A stretch of DNA of 64,000 nt from Azotimanducus sp965199815 (GTDB lineage Bacteria; Pseudomonadota; Gammaproteobacteria; Pseudomonadales; Azotimanducaceae). Position 1 is the first letter of the stretch; the number at the start of each line of letters is the position of its first letter. The notes below the pieces were generated by a model that was not told the origin of the DNA, did not search any database, and saw only the letters and a program-made list of their open reading frames with translations. Positions 14,911-23,250 of this stretch are shown here, in pieces. The position numbers were made by a program, and so were the translations under genes. The stretch lies in contig CBDATE010000028.1 of NCBI GenBank assembly GCA_965199815.1, positions 62,001-126,000 of the forward strand. Reading direction: 5' to 3'.

Positions 14911-17563
14911 AACCTACAAGCAGGCCCTGTCTGCAGGCGCTCGGCTGCAAAACTATCGTGTGGTGCGCGTATTGGGTGTCGGTGGTTTCGGCATCACCTA
15001 TCTCGCCGAGCATGTCACGCTTGACCAGCAGGTGGCGATCAAGGAATACCTGCCAAACGATGTGGCCGTGCGCGAAGGTGCCACGGTGTACCCGAAGTCG
15101 GAAGCCGAGCGCGAGGACTTCGAGTGGGGGTTGCAGCGATTTCTGGATGAGGCCAGGACGCTCTCCCGCTTCGCGCACCGCAATGTCGTGCGGGTGCGGG
15201 ATTATTTCGAGGCGAACCGCACCGCCTGTCTGGTCATGGACTACGAGGACGGTGAGCCGCTGGATGCACTGCTTGAACGTCACGGCACATTGACTGAGGT
15301 GCAGTTGCGGCGCGTATTGTTGCCGATAGTTGCAGGCTTGAAGGAGGTTCATGCAGCGGGGTTTCTGCATCGGGATATCAAGCCATCGAATGTGTATGTG
15401 CGCCGCTCGGATGAATCGCCCGTGTTGCTGGACTTCGGCGCGGCGCGGCAGGCGTTGGGGCGCAAATCGAAGAGTCTGACGACGGTGGTATCGGCTGGGT
15501 ATTCGCCGCCGGAGCAGTACGAGAGCGAGGGGGAGCAGGGGCCGTGGACGGACATCTATGCGCTCTCTGCCTTGTGCTATCGGGCGCTTACGGGTGATGT
15601 GCCGATTGAGGCACCGAGGCGGCAGGGCCGGATTGCTCGCGGCCAGCCAGACCCTTTGCCGCGGCTTTCGCAGGGTGCACCTGGTGACTATTCGGCCGCC
15701 CTGTTGGAGGCCGTGGATTGGGGTTTGCGGGTGATTGAGGCCGAGCGCCCGCAGAGCTTGGGCGAATGGGGCGTGGCCTTGTCGGACAAATCTTTCCCGG
15801 AGCCACAACCCGGCAAGTCGAGAGCTCGACAGCCGACGCGCGGAAGGAGTGAAGCCGAATCGAATCCGCCTCGAAAGCACAATCGCGTCGTGGCCTCGGC
15901 TGGCATCATCGGCGCATTGGCAGTTGCTGTGGTTGCTGCGCTTTGGTGGTGGCCTTCGGCAAAGGAGTCGCCACCCCCGGCCGATGACGGCCCTCGGGAG
16001 ACAGAATCAGCTCCCGCCACATTGGACTCGCAGCCCCCCATGGATACGCTCCGGACTTCCCCGCTGGAAGGTGGGACGGCCATGCTGGTGGTGGAAACAA
16101 CCCCGCAAGGAGTGGATGTGCTGGTCGCTGATGAACTCGTTGGGCAATCACCGCTGCAAGTGCGGACGGTGCGGGCCGGTGTGTACCCGGTAACGCTGCG
16201 CCACTCGGAATACGAAACCGTCGTTCTGGGTGATCAGGTGTTCCTGGACGGGCGGGTAGTGCGTATCGAACGAACGATGGTTCGGGCGACCGGAGCCTTG
16301 ACGGTAATTACGAATCCGTTAAACGCTTGGGTCGAGCGGGATGGAGTGCGCCTGGCCGAGGGAACGCCGGTGACGCTTGAGGGGCTATCGACGGGAATCG
16401 TGGAATTGACGCTGGGCGCGGAAGGCTTCCGTTCGATGCGAGTTGCAGCAGATGTGCCCAGGAGCGGCATCGCGATTCTGGAGCACGAGTTGGAGCCCAT
16501 TCCATACGGTATGTTGACGCTGGAACTCAATCCGCCTGATGCAACCGTAACCTTGCCGGATGTCGCTCCGGCCTACCGCCCCGGTATGCAGCTGGTAGAT
16601 GGACGGTATCGAGTGGTTGTGGCCCGCGAGGGATTCCGGCAGACGGAAAAAACAGTGGAGGTAACGGGGAATACTCATGTTCGAATCGAACTGGAGCGTT
16701 CGGTTCCACAACCCGGCGAGACATTCGCGGACGGACTGATTTCGGGAGGAGCAGGTCCCGAGATGGTCACGATTCCGGCGGGTGCTTTTCAGATGGGTTG
16801 CTTGTCCTACGACGATTCATGCCGTGACAACGAAAAGCCGGTGCACCGGGTACGGATTCCGCAGCCGTTTGCGCTGTCGAAATACGAGGTGACGCGCGGT
16901 GAATTCAGGCGATTTGCAGAAACCACCGGGCATTCGACAGGCAACTCGTGTGTGACCCTCGAGTCTGGCCAGTGGGATGAGCGAAGCGGACGCAGTTGGC
17001 ACCGCCCCGCGTTTGATCAGTCCGATGTTCATCCGGTGGTGTGTGTGAGCTGGCAGGATGCCTGGGCCTATGTTGCCTGGCTGTCTCGAGAGTCGGGCAA
17101 GACATATCGCCTGCCGAGCGAATCGGAGTGGGAGTACGCGGCGCGGGCGGGCGCGGGCTCGAAGTATGGCTTTGGCAATGAATCGAACAGGTTATGTCAC
17201 TGGGGAAACGGTGCCGACCTGACAGCAGGGGAGCACTATTCAGGCTGGAGCTTCATCGCGAGGTGTCGAGATGGTCATGTTCATACGGCACCGGCAGGCA
17301 CCTTTCGGCCAAACCCATTCGGCCTGTACGACATGCACGGTAATGTGTGGGAGTGGGTTGAAGATTGCTGGGAAGACAGTTATCACGGTTCGCCGACAGA
17401 CGACCAGCCGTGGACGAGCGGCGACTGCGGTTTTCGTGTTTTGCGTGGCGGATCCTGGTACTACGGGCCGAGGAGCCTGCGCTCTTCGAGCCGCAGCAAG
17501 AACATCACCACCTTTCGATATAGCGGTGTCGGGTTTCGAGTAGCCCGGACGCTGCCTTCCTGA
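14891..17563 (+). CDS. Transmembrane Ser/Thr kinase with PEGA repeats and FGE/C-type-lectin domain, copy 4 (diverged)
   Basis: 890 residues from GTG 14891. The GTG at 14900 aligns exactly with the start of copy 1 and may be the real one. The kinase core is the same as in copies 1-3 (Lys51, Asp162, DFG 181-183), but after residue 240 the sequence diverges steadily: different linker, membrane helix at about 333-355, PEGA units with many substitutions, and an FGE domain with GADLTAGEHYSGWSF. It is therefore an older duplicate whose kinase region has been homogenised with the others. The C-terminus again ends RVLRGGSW, LRSSSRS, GFRVAR. It has no phosphatase-tail leader and is separated from copy 3 by 866 bases. 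Confidence 0.92.
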   Translation: MPSVGDRTYKQALSAGARLQNYRVVRVLGVGGFGITYLAEHVTLDQQVAIKEYLPNDVAVREGATVYPKSEAEREDFEWGLQRFLDEARTLSRFAHRNVVRVRDYFEANRTACLVMDYEDGEPLDALLERHGTLTEVQLRRVLLPIVAGLKEVHAAGFLHRDIKPSNVYVRRSDESPVLLDFGAARQALGRKSKSLTTVVSAGYSPPEQYESEGEQGPWTDIYALSALCYRALTGDVPIEAPRRQGRIARGQPDPLPRLSQGAPGDYSAALLEAVDWGLRVIEAERPQSLGEWGVALSDKSFPEPQPGKSRARQPTRGRSEAESNPPRKHNRVVASAGIIGALAVAVVAALWWWPSAKESPPPADDGPRETESAPATLDSQPPMDTLRTSPLEGGTAMLVVETTPQGVDVLVADELVGQSPLQVRTVRAGVYPVTLRHSEYETVVLGDQVFLDGRVVRIERTMVRATGALTVITNPLNAWVERDGVRLAEGTPVTLEGLSTGIVELTLGAEGFRSMRVAADVPRSGIAILEHELEPIPYGMLTLELNPPDATVTLPDVAPAYRPGMQLVDGRYRVVVAREGFRQTEKTVEVTGNTHVRIELERSVPQPGETFADGLISGGAGPEMVTIPAGAFQMGCLSYDDSCRDNEKPVHRVRIPQPFALSKYEVTRGEFRRFAETTGHSTGNSCVTLESGQWDERSGRSWHRPAFDQSDVHPVVCVSWQDAWAYVAWLSRESGKTYRLPSESEWEYAARAGAGSKYGFGNESNRLCHWGNGADLTAGEHYSGWSFIARCRDGHVHTAPAGTFRPNPFGLYDMHGNVWEWVEDCWEDSYHGSPTDDQPWTSGDCGFRVLRGGSWYYGPRSLRSSSRSKNITTFRYSGVGFRVARTLPS
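17375..17530 (+). other. Variable-region equivalent of kinase copy 4
   Basis: Residues 829-880. TAC TAC after GGSW, AGC before CTGCGC, and AGC, AGC, AAC, ATC, ACC further on are all AAC-derivable, but background bases differ from copies 1-3 at several non-A positions. It could be a target of a different template, or a copy no longer diversified. Confidence 0.45.
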
Positions 17564-17808
17564 GTTGTCGCCTGTACCCTGCTACTTTCGCACAGAGAAG
17601 CAGAAACCTTATTCGGAATTACATGCCTGACCAAACGCGGCCAGACTTGGCCGTCTTCCGTGGTTTCGGCCTGGCCTTCAGCAAGGCGCGCCCCACCATC
17701 TCCGGCGTAGCGGGCTACACCGGAGCGAGAGAGCGAGCAGCGCCCATTCATCAAAAAATTCTCTTGGCTTCGCCCTCAAACTGTCTGAACAACCCCGACC
17801 ACCTCACT

Positions 17809-18639
17809 TCATCCTGTGACCAATGCCTCGGTCATGCCGTTTCGCAAGCTCTCGGTTGAGCCGAGATGGTAGAAATGTGAAAAGGTTTTTATTTCATAAT
17901 CCACAAACTCTCGGTGCAGTCTGTCGTTTCTTCGATATTTGTTTTCGGACCACATGGAATATATGAATGGACAGGACAAACCCTTCAAACGGGATTCCAG
18001 TTGCACAGCATCGTCGTCAGTCCAGGTGTTGTAGTAATCCGTGAAGCGACCCGCATAAGGTGGGTCGCAATACACAAAATCCCCCTCTTGCGCTTCACCA
18101 AGGGTTACTGTCCAGTCGGCACAAATGAACTCCCACGACTTGTCGGCCATGGTGTCCGACGCTTGTTGAACTTGATTGCAAATCCTGGTGACATACGCCG
18201 GTCGAAAGCGCTCTGGTTTCCTGCAAAACGGCGTGTTGAAATGTCCATGTTTATTGAAGCGCATCAAGCCATTGAAGCATGCCCGATTCAAGAACAGGAA
18301 ATCCAGTGGATTGCACTCGTTATTGAATCTCTCCCGCACGTGATAGTAGTGATCTTGTCCATCACTCAAAAGGCGTTCGCCTTCATGTTCAAGAAAATCT
18401 CGCACGGTGGATGATGTAATCGCGCCGGTCTGTACGGCGCGGTAGAAATCTATCAGGTGCGGGTTGTTGTCACCAAGAATGGCGCGATCAGGCATAACGT
18501 TCAGGGGGACAACTGCGGAGCCGAGAAAAGGTTCAATCCACCGGCCCTTGTTGTCCCAATTGAGACTTTCCCTGATGTATGCAACCGCTTTCGTTTTAAT
18601 GCCCTGGATTTTAAGCGGCGGTACGTTAACGCCGTTCAC
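17809..18639 (-). CDS. D12-class DNA N6-adenine methyltransferase (Dam/DpnII type)
   Basis: 276 residues from GTG 18639, with AAGGA ten bases upstream. Motif I reads IEPFLGSAVV (usual EPFxGSG), the alpha-class signature FLFLNRACFNGLMRFN is followed by FNTPF, and the catalytic motif IV is YCDPPYAGR. This family transfers a methyl group from SAM to adenine N6, often in GATC or related sites. No endonuclease gene is adjacent, so it looks like an orphan or a remnant of a restriction system. The region is visibly richer in A/T than its neighbours, consistent with horizontal gain. The stop lies directly beside the direct repeat CCCGACCACCTCACT. Confidence 0.88.
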   Translation of the reverse strand: MNGVNVPPLKIQGIKTKAVAYIRESLNWDNKGRWIEPFLGSAVVPLNVMPDRAILGDNNPHLIDFYRAVQTGAITSSTVRDFLEHEGERLLSDGQDHYYHVRERFNNECNPLDFLFLNRACFNGLMRFNKHGHFNTPFCRKPERFRPAYVTRICNQVQQASDTMADKSWEFICADWTVTLGEAQEGDFVYCDPPYAGRFTDYYNTWTDDDAVQLESRLKGLSCPFIYSMWSENKYRRNDRLHREFVDYEIKTFSHFYHLGSTESLRNGMTEALVTG

Positions 18640-18683
18640 GCGACCAAGTCCTTGTACATGAGCCGCTTGTTTTATTCGGGAGT

Positions 18684-19049
18684 TCAGGGAAGGTTTTCTG
18701 GCTGCCTCTCTTCCTTGTTGCAGTTTTGCGGGACAGCTCGTTCCAGTGCCAACACCTCTCCCTTCAAAATCGACAATTCACCCTCACGGTCTGCGCCAAA
18801 CACAGATGCGACAGGAATCAGAATGAGCGCTGTCGTCACTGTATCAAGAGTAGCAGTAGTGTTTTGGGATTTTTCTGCGGCAGCCAGCGCCTGTCTTTTT
18901 GCAGAAAGCAACCCGGTAGTTTCCTCGCAAGACAGCGCTGCATATTCCAACGCCGACACCGCAGCCGGGGTCACAGAGGAAGACCGCGAAGCGCAACCGG
19001 ACGCGAGAAGAACCGACAGCCCAGCGAGCACGATTAAAACCTTATTCAT
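18684..19049 (-). CDS. Small lipoprotein of the SC/PC-helix family
   Basis: 121 residues, ATG 19049 preceded by GAAGGTG. Signal sequence with lipobox A-S-G-C at residue 19. The mature part contains LSCEETTGLLSAKRQALAAA, then TALILIPVASVF, then DREGELSILKGEVLALE and a near-terminal NC. These match, in order and spacing, the elements of the lipoprotein at 14069-14395. It is co-directional with and 44 bases upstream of the adenine methylase. Envelope localisation is likely; role unknown. Confidence 0.75.
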   Translation of the reverse strand: MNKVLIVLAGLSVLLASGCASRSSSVTPAAVSALEYAALSCEETTGLLSAKRQALAAAEKSQNTTATLDTVTTALILIPVASVFGADREGELSILKGEVLALERAVPQNCNKEERQPENLP

Positions 19050-19224
19050 TCAGCACACCTTCGAATATCAGAAAGAACAGAACCACATCAGAAAAATGCT
19101 GCCATATCCTGAAACTCTCCCCCAAGAGTCCGCAACTTTCAACTAACATGAACGATCAACATCATACGCTACTCAGCTCCTGCCCCAATAGCCACATTCA
19201 GTCCCTTCCCAGTGAGGTCACAGC

Positions 19225-19872
19225 ATGCCGATAAAGCGTCGAAGTGATGGCAAGATCATCGAGGAACGCACCGACCCGATACGAGGTCGCGAGCGCACAG
19301 GCAGCGCAAGCGACGCTCAGGACCAACCAACTGACCGGACAGATACCCTGCGTGAGCGACATGCCGATTCTCTGTTTGGTTCCGGCAGAAGTGCGGCCAA
19401 CCCCGGCATGGAGGAACCCACGGTTCCCATGCGTACTACGCGAGAAGAAAACAAAACACGCATAGTGAGACCAAGGCAGCAGTCCGAGCCAAGAGTGCCC
19501 GCTGCGGACGACCCGATGCTCGATCCACCGGCAGGTTGGCTGGTCATTGTGCGCGGTCCAGGCAAGGGCCGCGCACTGGCGATTGGCAACGGCATGAATG
19601 TTTTGGGGCGTGGGCCGCGCGCTCGGGTTCGCATTGATTTCGGTGACGACACCATCGCGCGAGCCAATCATGCCCGCGTGGTGTACGAGCCACGCCAGCG
19701 TTTGTATCTGCTGAGCCATGGAGAAGGATCCAACCTCACCTACCTGAACGGTGCAGTAGTGACAGAAACGGTGGAAATCGAATCTGGTGCCATGATTGAG
19801 GTGGGCGAAACCACGCTGCGGTTCCAGGCGTTTTGTGGCAAGGAGTTCGATTGGTCCGACCTTGATGCTTGA
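19225..19872 (+). CDS. FHA-domain protein
   Basis: 215 residues, ATG preceded by GAGG eight bases upstream. The first 100 residues are polar and probably disordered, with several Thr-rich runs (EEPTVPMRTT) that could be kinase substrates. Residues about 105-205 form an FHA domain: VLGRGPRARVRI, IARANHARV, then LTYLNG. The usual Ser of the S-RxH loop is Ala here, and the final Asn is kept. No membrane segment. Its stop overlaps the start of a PP2C gene by eight bases, so a phosphothreonine reader and a phosphatase are made together, mirroring the large operon upstream. Confidence 0.85.
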   Translation: MPIKRRSDGKIIEERTDPIRGRERTGSASDAQDQPTDRTDTLRERHADSLFGSGRSAANPGMEEPTVPMRTTREENKTRIVRPRQQSEPRVPAADDPMLDPPAGWLVIVRGPGKGRALAIGNGMNVLGRGPRARVRIDFGDDTIARANHARVVYEPRQRLYLLSHGEGSNLTYLNGAVVTETVEIESGAMIEVGETTLRFQAFCGKEFDWSDLDA

Positions 19873-20968
19873 GGGTCGCAACTTCGCCGCGGCGAGCACC
19901 CTGGGGGGGCGCGCGCGACAGGAAGACGATTGGGGAACCCACGTCAACCCGCCTGCGTGTGAGCCACATGCCCGGTTGCTCGTGGCTGTTGTCGATGGCA
20001 TGGGCGGCCTCCCAGCCGGCGACCGAGCGAGCAGCATCGCCCTGCGCACGTTCCTGGACAGCTACAGGCTTGTCGAATTGTCTGCGGCAGAACGCATGCG
20101 CCACGCCTTGGCTCATGCCAACCGCGAAGTGGGCATCGCAGCCGAAGCTGACCCGGAGTTGGAAGGCATGGGCTGCACACTGGTCGCGGCCCTGATCTTC
20201 CCGGACCGCTGTGAGTGGCTAAGCGTCGGCGATTCGCTGATTTTGCTCGTTCGAGACGGTAGCTTGACACGAGTTAACCCGCTGCATATCTACGCTCACA
20301 AACTCGACGAGCTGGTGCACAGGGGCGAGCTGTCCGAGGAGGCTGCCCGTGCGCACCCCGAGCGGGCGGCGTTGACCAGTGCGATTCAGGGGACGGTTCT
20401 GGAAGAGGTTGCTCAAGGTGTGCTTGCACTCGAGGCGGGCGACCTGCTGATTTGCGCCAGCGATGGCATCTTGACGCTCACCAACGAAGAAATCGTCTCG
20501 ACCTGCGCCGAGCAGGCCGAACATGGAGCTGAGTCTGTTGCGCGGGCAATCATGCATCGCATCGATGCTGCCGACCAGCCAGACCAGGACAACGCGACTC
20601 TGGTGGTGGTCTGCCACGACCCGATGCTCGAAACCATACCCTCGTGTCAGATACAGGAAAGCGAGACGCGACAACCTCGAGATGAGCATGCAGGGGACTG
20701 CGCGGCGGGTTCGCGGCATTCTTCCGGCGAGCAGTCGCCGGGGTTGGTTCAGGATGAACAGCGACAATGTGCTGTATCAACAGATGGCATCGGGGATGCA
20801 CCGAGTTCAAAAAACCCAGCCAGGTCAATTGCTGCCACTACTGTCACACACGCGAGGGGAGGAAGCGCGAAGAGGGTGCTCGCGATGCGAGGGCCATCGC
20901 TCGCTGTTGGATTTGTTTTGGGTGTGCTCTGTGCCGCCGTCGGATTTCTCGTTTTTTTGGTGCTCTGA
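19865..20968 (+). CDS. PP2C-family phosphatase with C-terminal membrane anchor
   Basis: 367 residues from ATG 19865, overlapping the FHA gene. PP2C signatures: GGRARQEDDWG, VVDGMGGLPAGD, MGCTLVA, GDSLILL, ASDGILTL and DNATLVVV, so the metal-binding acidic residues are all present. After a Ser/Gln-rich linker (about 270-335) the protein ends in a single hydrophobic helix (VGFVLGVLCAAVGFLVFLVL), a tail anchor that would place the phosphatase on the inner face of the membrane, next to the transmembrane kinases. The PP2C in the main operon lacks this anchor. Confidence 0.9.
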   Translation: MLEGRNFAAASTLGGRARQEDDWGTHVNPPACEPHARLLVAVVDGMGGLPAGDRASSIALRTFLDSYRLVELSAAERMRHALAHANREVGIAAEADPELEGMGCTLVAALIFPDRCEWLSVGDSLILLVRDGSLTRVNPLHIYAHKLDELVHRGELSEEAARAHPERAALTSAIQGTVLEEVAQGVLALEAGDLLICASDGILTLTNEEIVSTCAEQAEHGAESVARAIMHRIDAADQPDQDNATLVVVCHDPMLETIPSCQIQESETRQPRDEHAGDCAAGSRHSSGEQSPGLVQDEQRQCAVSTDGIGDAPSSKNPARSIAATTVTHARGGSAKRVLAMRGPSLAVGFVLGVLCAAVGFLVFLVL

Positions 20969-21042
20969 TTCGCTGCGCCGAGTGGTCCACGTATCACCGG
21001 CGGTGCCGACACCGCCAGAGCCGAAATCGCCGAAAATCGACC

Positions 21043-22035
21043 TTGAAGGTGCTCGCCGTTGCGCGCACCAAAGGGCACCATGCTTTCGGGGTGGACCTTG
21101 ACCCTTTGGCAGTGCTCATATCGCGCGTTTGGACGACTGCTGTCAACACAAGGGAGATTCAGGATACAGCCTGCGTGGTGATGGAGCGCGCCCGCCACAT
21201 CTTTGCCTCATTGCCAACGCGGGATGCCATAGACCGGACGGGAGAGGGCATGGTTCGTGAAGCGCTCTGGTGTGCCTTCTCGCGTCTCATAATCAGTAAA
21301 CAGTCGGGGGCATCGCTGGCGATGGACCTGTCGCACAGCCGCCCGCACCGAAAGTTCAAGCGCGCACCAGCCAAGCCGTTTCGCAAATTTCTGTCCGCGG
21401 TCGAACGCGTTACGAAAAACTGCATTGATGACAGCAGTGCGTCCCCCGGCCCGGAGGCACAGGTGCATACAGGGGATGCGCGACACCTCGGGTTGCCAGA
21501 CAACTCCATGGATTTGGTCATTACCTCTCCTCCGTATCTGAACGCGATTGACTACTTGCGGTGCAGCAAGTTTTCGTTGGTGTGGATGGGATACACGATC
21601 AGCCAAATCCGCCGACTCAGGTCCACTGCGGTTGGTGCCGAAGCAGGAATGGACGCGCGCGACGATCGAGAAATTCAGCACATTTTGTCCGAGCTGAACT
21701 TGCAGTCGAAGTTGCAACCAAGACAAGAGGCCATGTTGGCGCGGTACATTGATGACATGCGATGCGCTGTGAGAGAGGTCGCCAGAGTGCTCGGAGTCAA
21801 TGGAAAAGCGGTATATGTGGTCGGCGAAAATACTATACGTGGCACCTTCATTCGCAATGCGATGATCATGGAGGCGGTCGCTGGTAATGCAGGACTTCGC
21901 TGTACCGCGCGACGCTCCCGAGAGCTCCCGGCAAACCGGCGATATCTGCCTCCGCCTTCGAATCAATCGGATACAGCAAAACTTGATAATCGCCTTCGTC
22001 GCGAAGCGATTCTCACGTTTGAGAAAGCCGCGTAA
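21043..22035 (+). pseudogene. 5'-truncated DNA methyltransferase (TSPPY type)
   Basis: The frame contains GHHAFGVDLDPLAVLI and, further on, the catalytic motif ITSPPYLNAIDYLRCSKFSLVW, typical of amino-methyltransferases whose N-terminus carries DPFxGSGTT immediately before the GHHAxGVD strand. That SAM-binding motif is missing: upstream of about 21043 the frame reads only low-complexity Arg/Cys-rich sequence antiphase to the PP2C gene. The protein would lack cofactor binding and is most likely a remnant. A TTG at 21043 could still start a shortened product. It directly follows the FHA/PP2C pair. Confidence 0.6.
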
Positions 22036-22568
22036 TCCTGACTAGCCTCTGCGCTGCGACGGGGCGGCGTACTATCTGCAGGAGCCGCAGGAGCGAAGCG
22101 TAGCGGAGAACCCGCGCAGCGGGTTGACTCGCCGCCCCCCGCAGCGTTCCCGACCACCTCACTCCTTCCTGACTTCACACAGCCCCTCGGCAAGAGTACC
22201 CGGCCCAAGTCCATCACTCTGCGTCACCTGATTCTCGAGCCCTGACCCACACCACACCTCATCTCGACCCGGGAGGACACCTTGAACGATCCTGTCCAAT
22301 AAGGGGCGATCATCCGCGATTCATCTGCGCCGGTACCCCCGGATGCCACGCACGCGCAGCATCCGGGCGGCGGTTCGGATACTCTGACTTCTTTTGTACA
22401 ACCGAAAGGGTACCGAACAGTGCAATTCTACTCCAAGCGACACCTCTCCTACCGCGCCATCCAGGTTGGCGAAGTCACGCCCCCGGATGCCTTCGACCGA
22501 CTCCGGAAAATCAAGATAAACCGGGGATGGTACTATTGACTGCGAGGGCACACCACCAACACCATCAA
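22036..22568 (+). other. Non-coding or decayed stretch before the macrodomain gene
   Basis: 533 bases without an intact gene. A GC hairpin (ACCCGC/GCGGGT near 22110) lacks a T-run. A 15-base copy of CCCGACCACCTCACT is at 22149-22163. GGGAGG at 22270 precedes TTGAACGATCC and a stop at 22300. The same frame then stays open to 22539 (listed separately). Confidence 0.4.
22303..22539 (+). pseudogene. Possible decayed DarT-type toxin remnant
   Basis: A 78-codon open frame without start codon ends RLRKIKINRGWYY and stops 29 bases before the macrodomain gene. DarT ADP-ribosyltransferases are normally encoded directly upstream of DarG and commonly end in an aromatic WYF/WYY tail. The leading bases (GGGAGG, TTG AAC GAT CCT GTC CAA, stop) look like a 5' end cut off by a nonsense codon. 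The central catalytic region is absent. The match is weak and rests on position and C-terminus only. Confidence 0.25.
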
Positions 22569-23075
22569 ATGATCCGCTTCGCCACAGGAGATATTCTTGG
22601 CGAGGATGCCGAGGCATTGGTTAACACGGTCAACTGCGTCGGTGTCATGGGGCGAGGGGTCGCCCTGCAGTTCAAGAAAGCGTTTCCGCAGAATTTCCGC
22701 GCCTATGCCGATGCTTGTCGGCGCGGCGAGGTTCGGCCTGGCCGGATGTTCGTGTTCGAAACCGGAGCACTGACCAACCCCCGATACATCATCAACTTTC
22801 CCACCAAGCGGCACTGGCGCGGTGGAAGCCGCATCGGGGATATTGAAGATGGGCTGGAGGACTTGAAGAGGGTGATTCGCGAAACACATATTCGTTCTCT
22901 TGCTGTGCCACCGCTGGGAAGCGGTCTCGGTGGACTGCGATGGGCTGATGTACGCCAACGAATCGAGAAGGCATTGGGTGACTTCAACAGCTTGGGTGTT
23001 GTCGTCTTCGAGCCCCAGGAGGCACCTGATTCAGGACGCAGGGCATGTTCTGATCAAGTCCATCCGTGGACTTGA
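22569..23075 (+). CDS. Macrodomain protein, DarG-type ADP-ribosylglycohydrolase domain
   Basis: 168 residues from ATG 22569 (MIRFATGDIL). The whole protein is one macrodomain: GDILGEDAEALVNTVNCVG, GVMGRGVALQFKKAFP, PGRMFVFETG, and the loop PPLGSGLGGL. The NTVN and GxMGxGxAxQF motifs are those of the DarG antitoxin N-terminal domain, which removes ADP-ribose from DNA thymidine. Full DarG has a second C-terminal domain; here the frame ends in the hairpin repeat at 23049, which supplies the last residues (CSDQVHPWT) and the stop. It is either a truncated antitoxin or a stand-alone macrodomain hydrolase. Confidence 0.8.
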   Translation: MIRFATGDILGEDAEALVNTVNCVGVMGRGVALQFKKAFPQNFRAYADACRRGEVRPGRMFVFETGALTNPRYIINFPTKRHWRGGSRIGDIEDGLEDLKRVIRETHIRSLAVPPLGSGLGGLRWADVRQRIEKALGDFNSLGVVVFEPQEAPDSGRRACSDQVHPWT

Positions 23076-23134
23076 TCAGATTCGCAGATTCAATGCCTTA
23101 CGGCACTGAATCTGGCGGCACATCCGTGTGCCGC
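23049..23134 (+). repeat. Modular hairpin array, copy R1 (modules A-C-D)
   Basis: Three consecutive palindromes: A (23049-23080, stem TCTGATCAAGTCCA, loop TCCG), C (23086-23113, stem AGATTCAATGCC with one mismatch, loop TTAC) and D (23115-23134, stem GCGGCACA, loop TCCG). Modules B and E of the full array are missing. The array carries the stop codon of the macrodomain gene. Confidence 0.9.
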
Positions 23135-23250
23135 AAGGAGACGGGGATTCGGCCGGAATTGCAGGCTTGCTGCTTGCAATCAGATTACGCAAAGGCGAGC
23201 GCGACAAGTTGCTAGTATAGTCGTCCTCGACAATTCCATTGAGGTATCCA

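Noticed and set aside
17623..17859. 78-codon plus-strand frame after kinase 4
   Set aside because: Composition and lack of ribosome site suggest chance; it overlaps the methylase 3' end. The 245 bases here show no other feature besides the direct repeat.
17809..18639. Restriction-modification pair around the D12 methylase
   Set aside because: Neighbours are a lipoprotein and a non-coding gap; no endonuclease frame is visible.
236..20968. Type VI secretion regulatory module (PpkA/PppA/Fha)
   Set aside because: Kinase, PP2C and FHA fit, but no secretion structural gene (TssB/C, VipA, Hcp, ClpV) occurs in the window.
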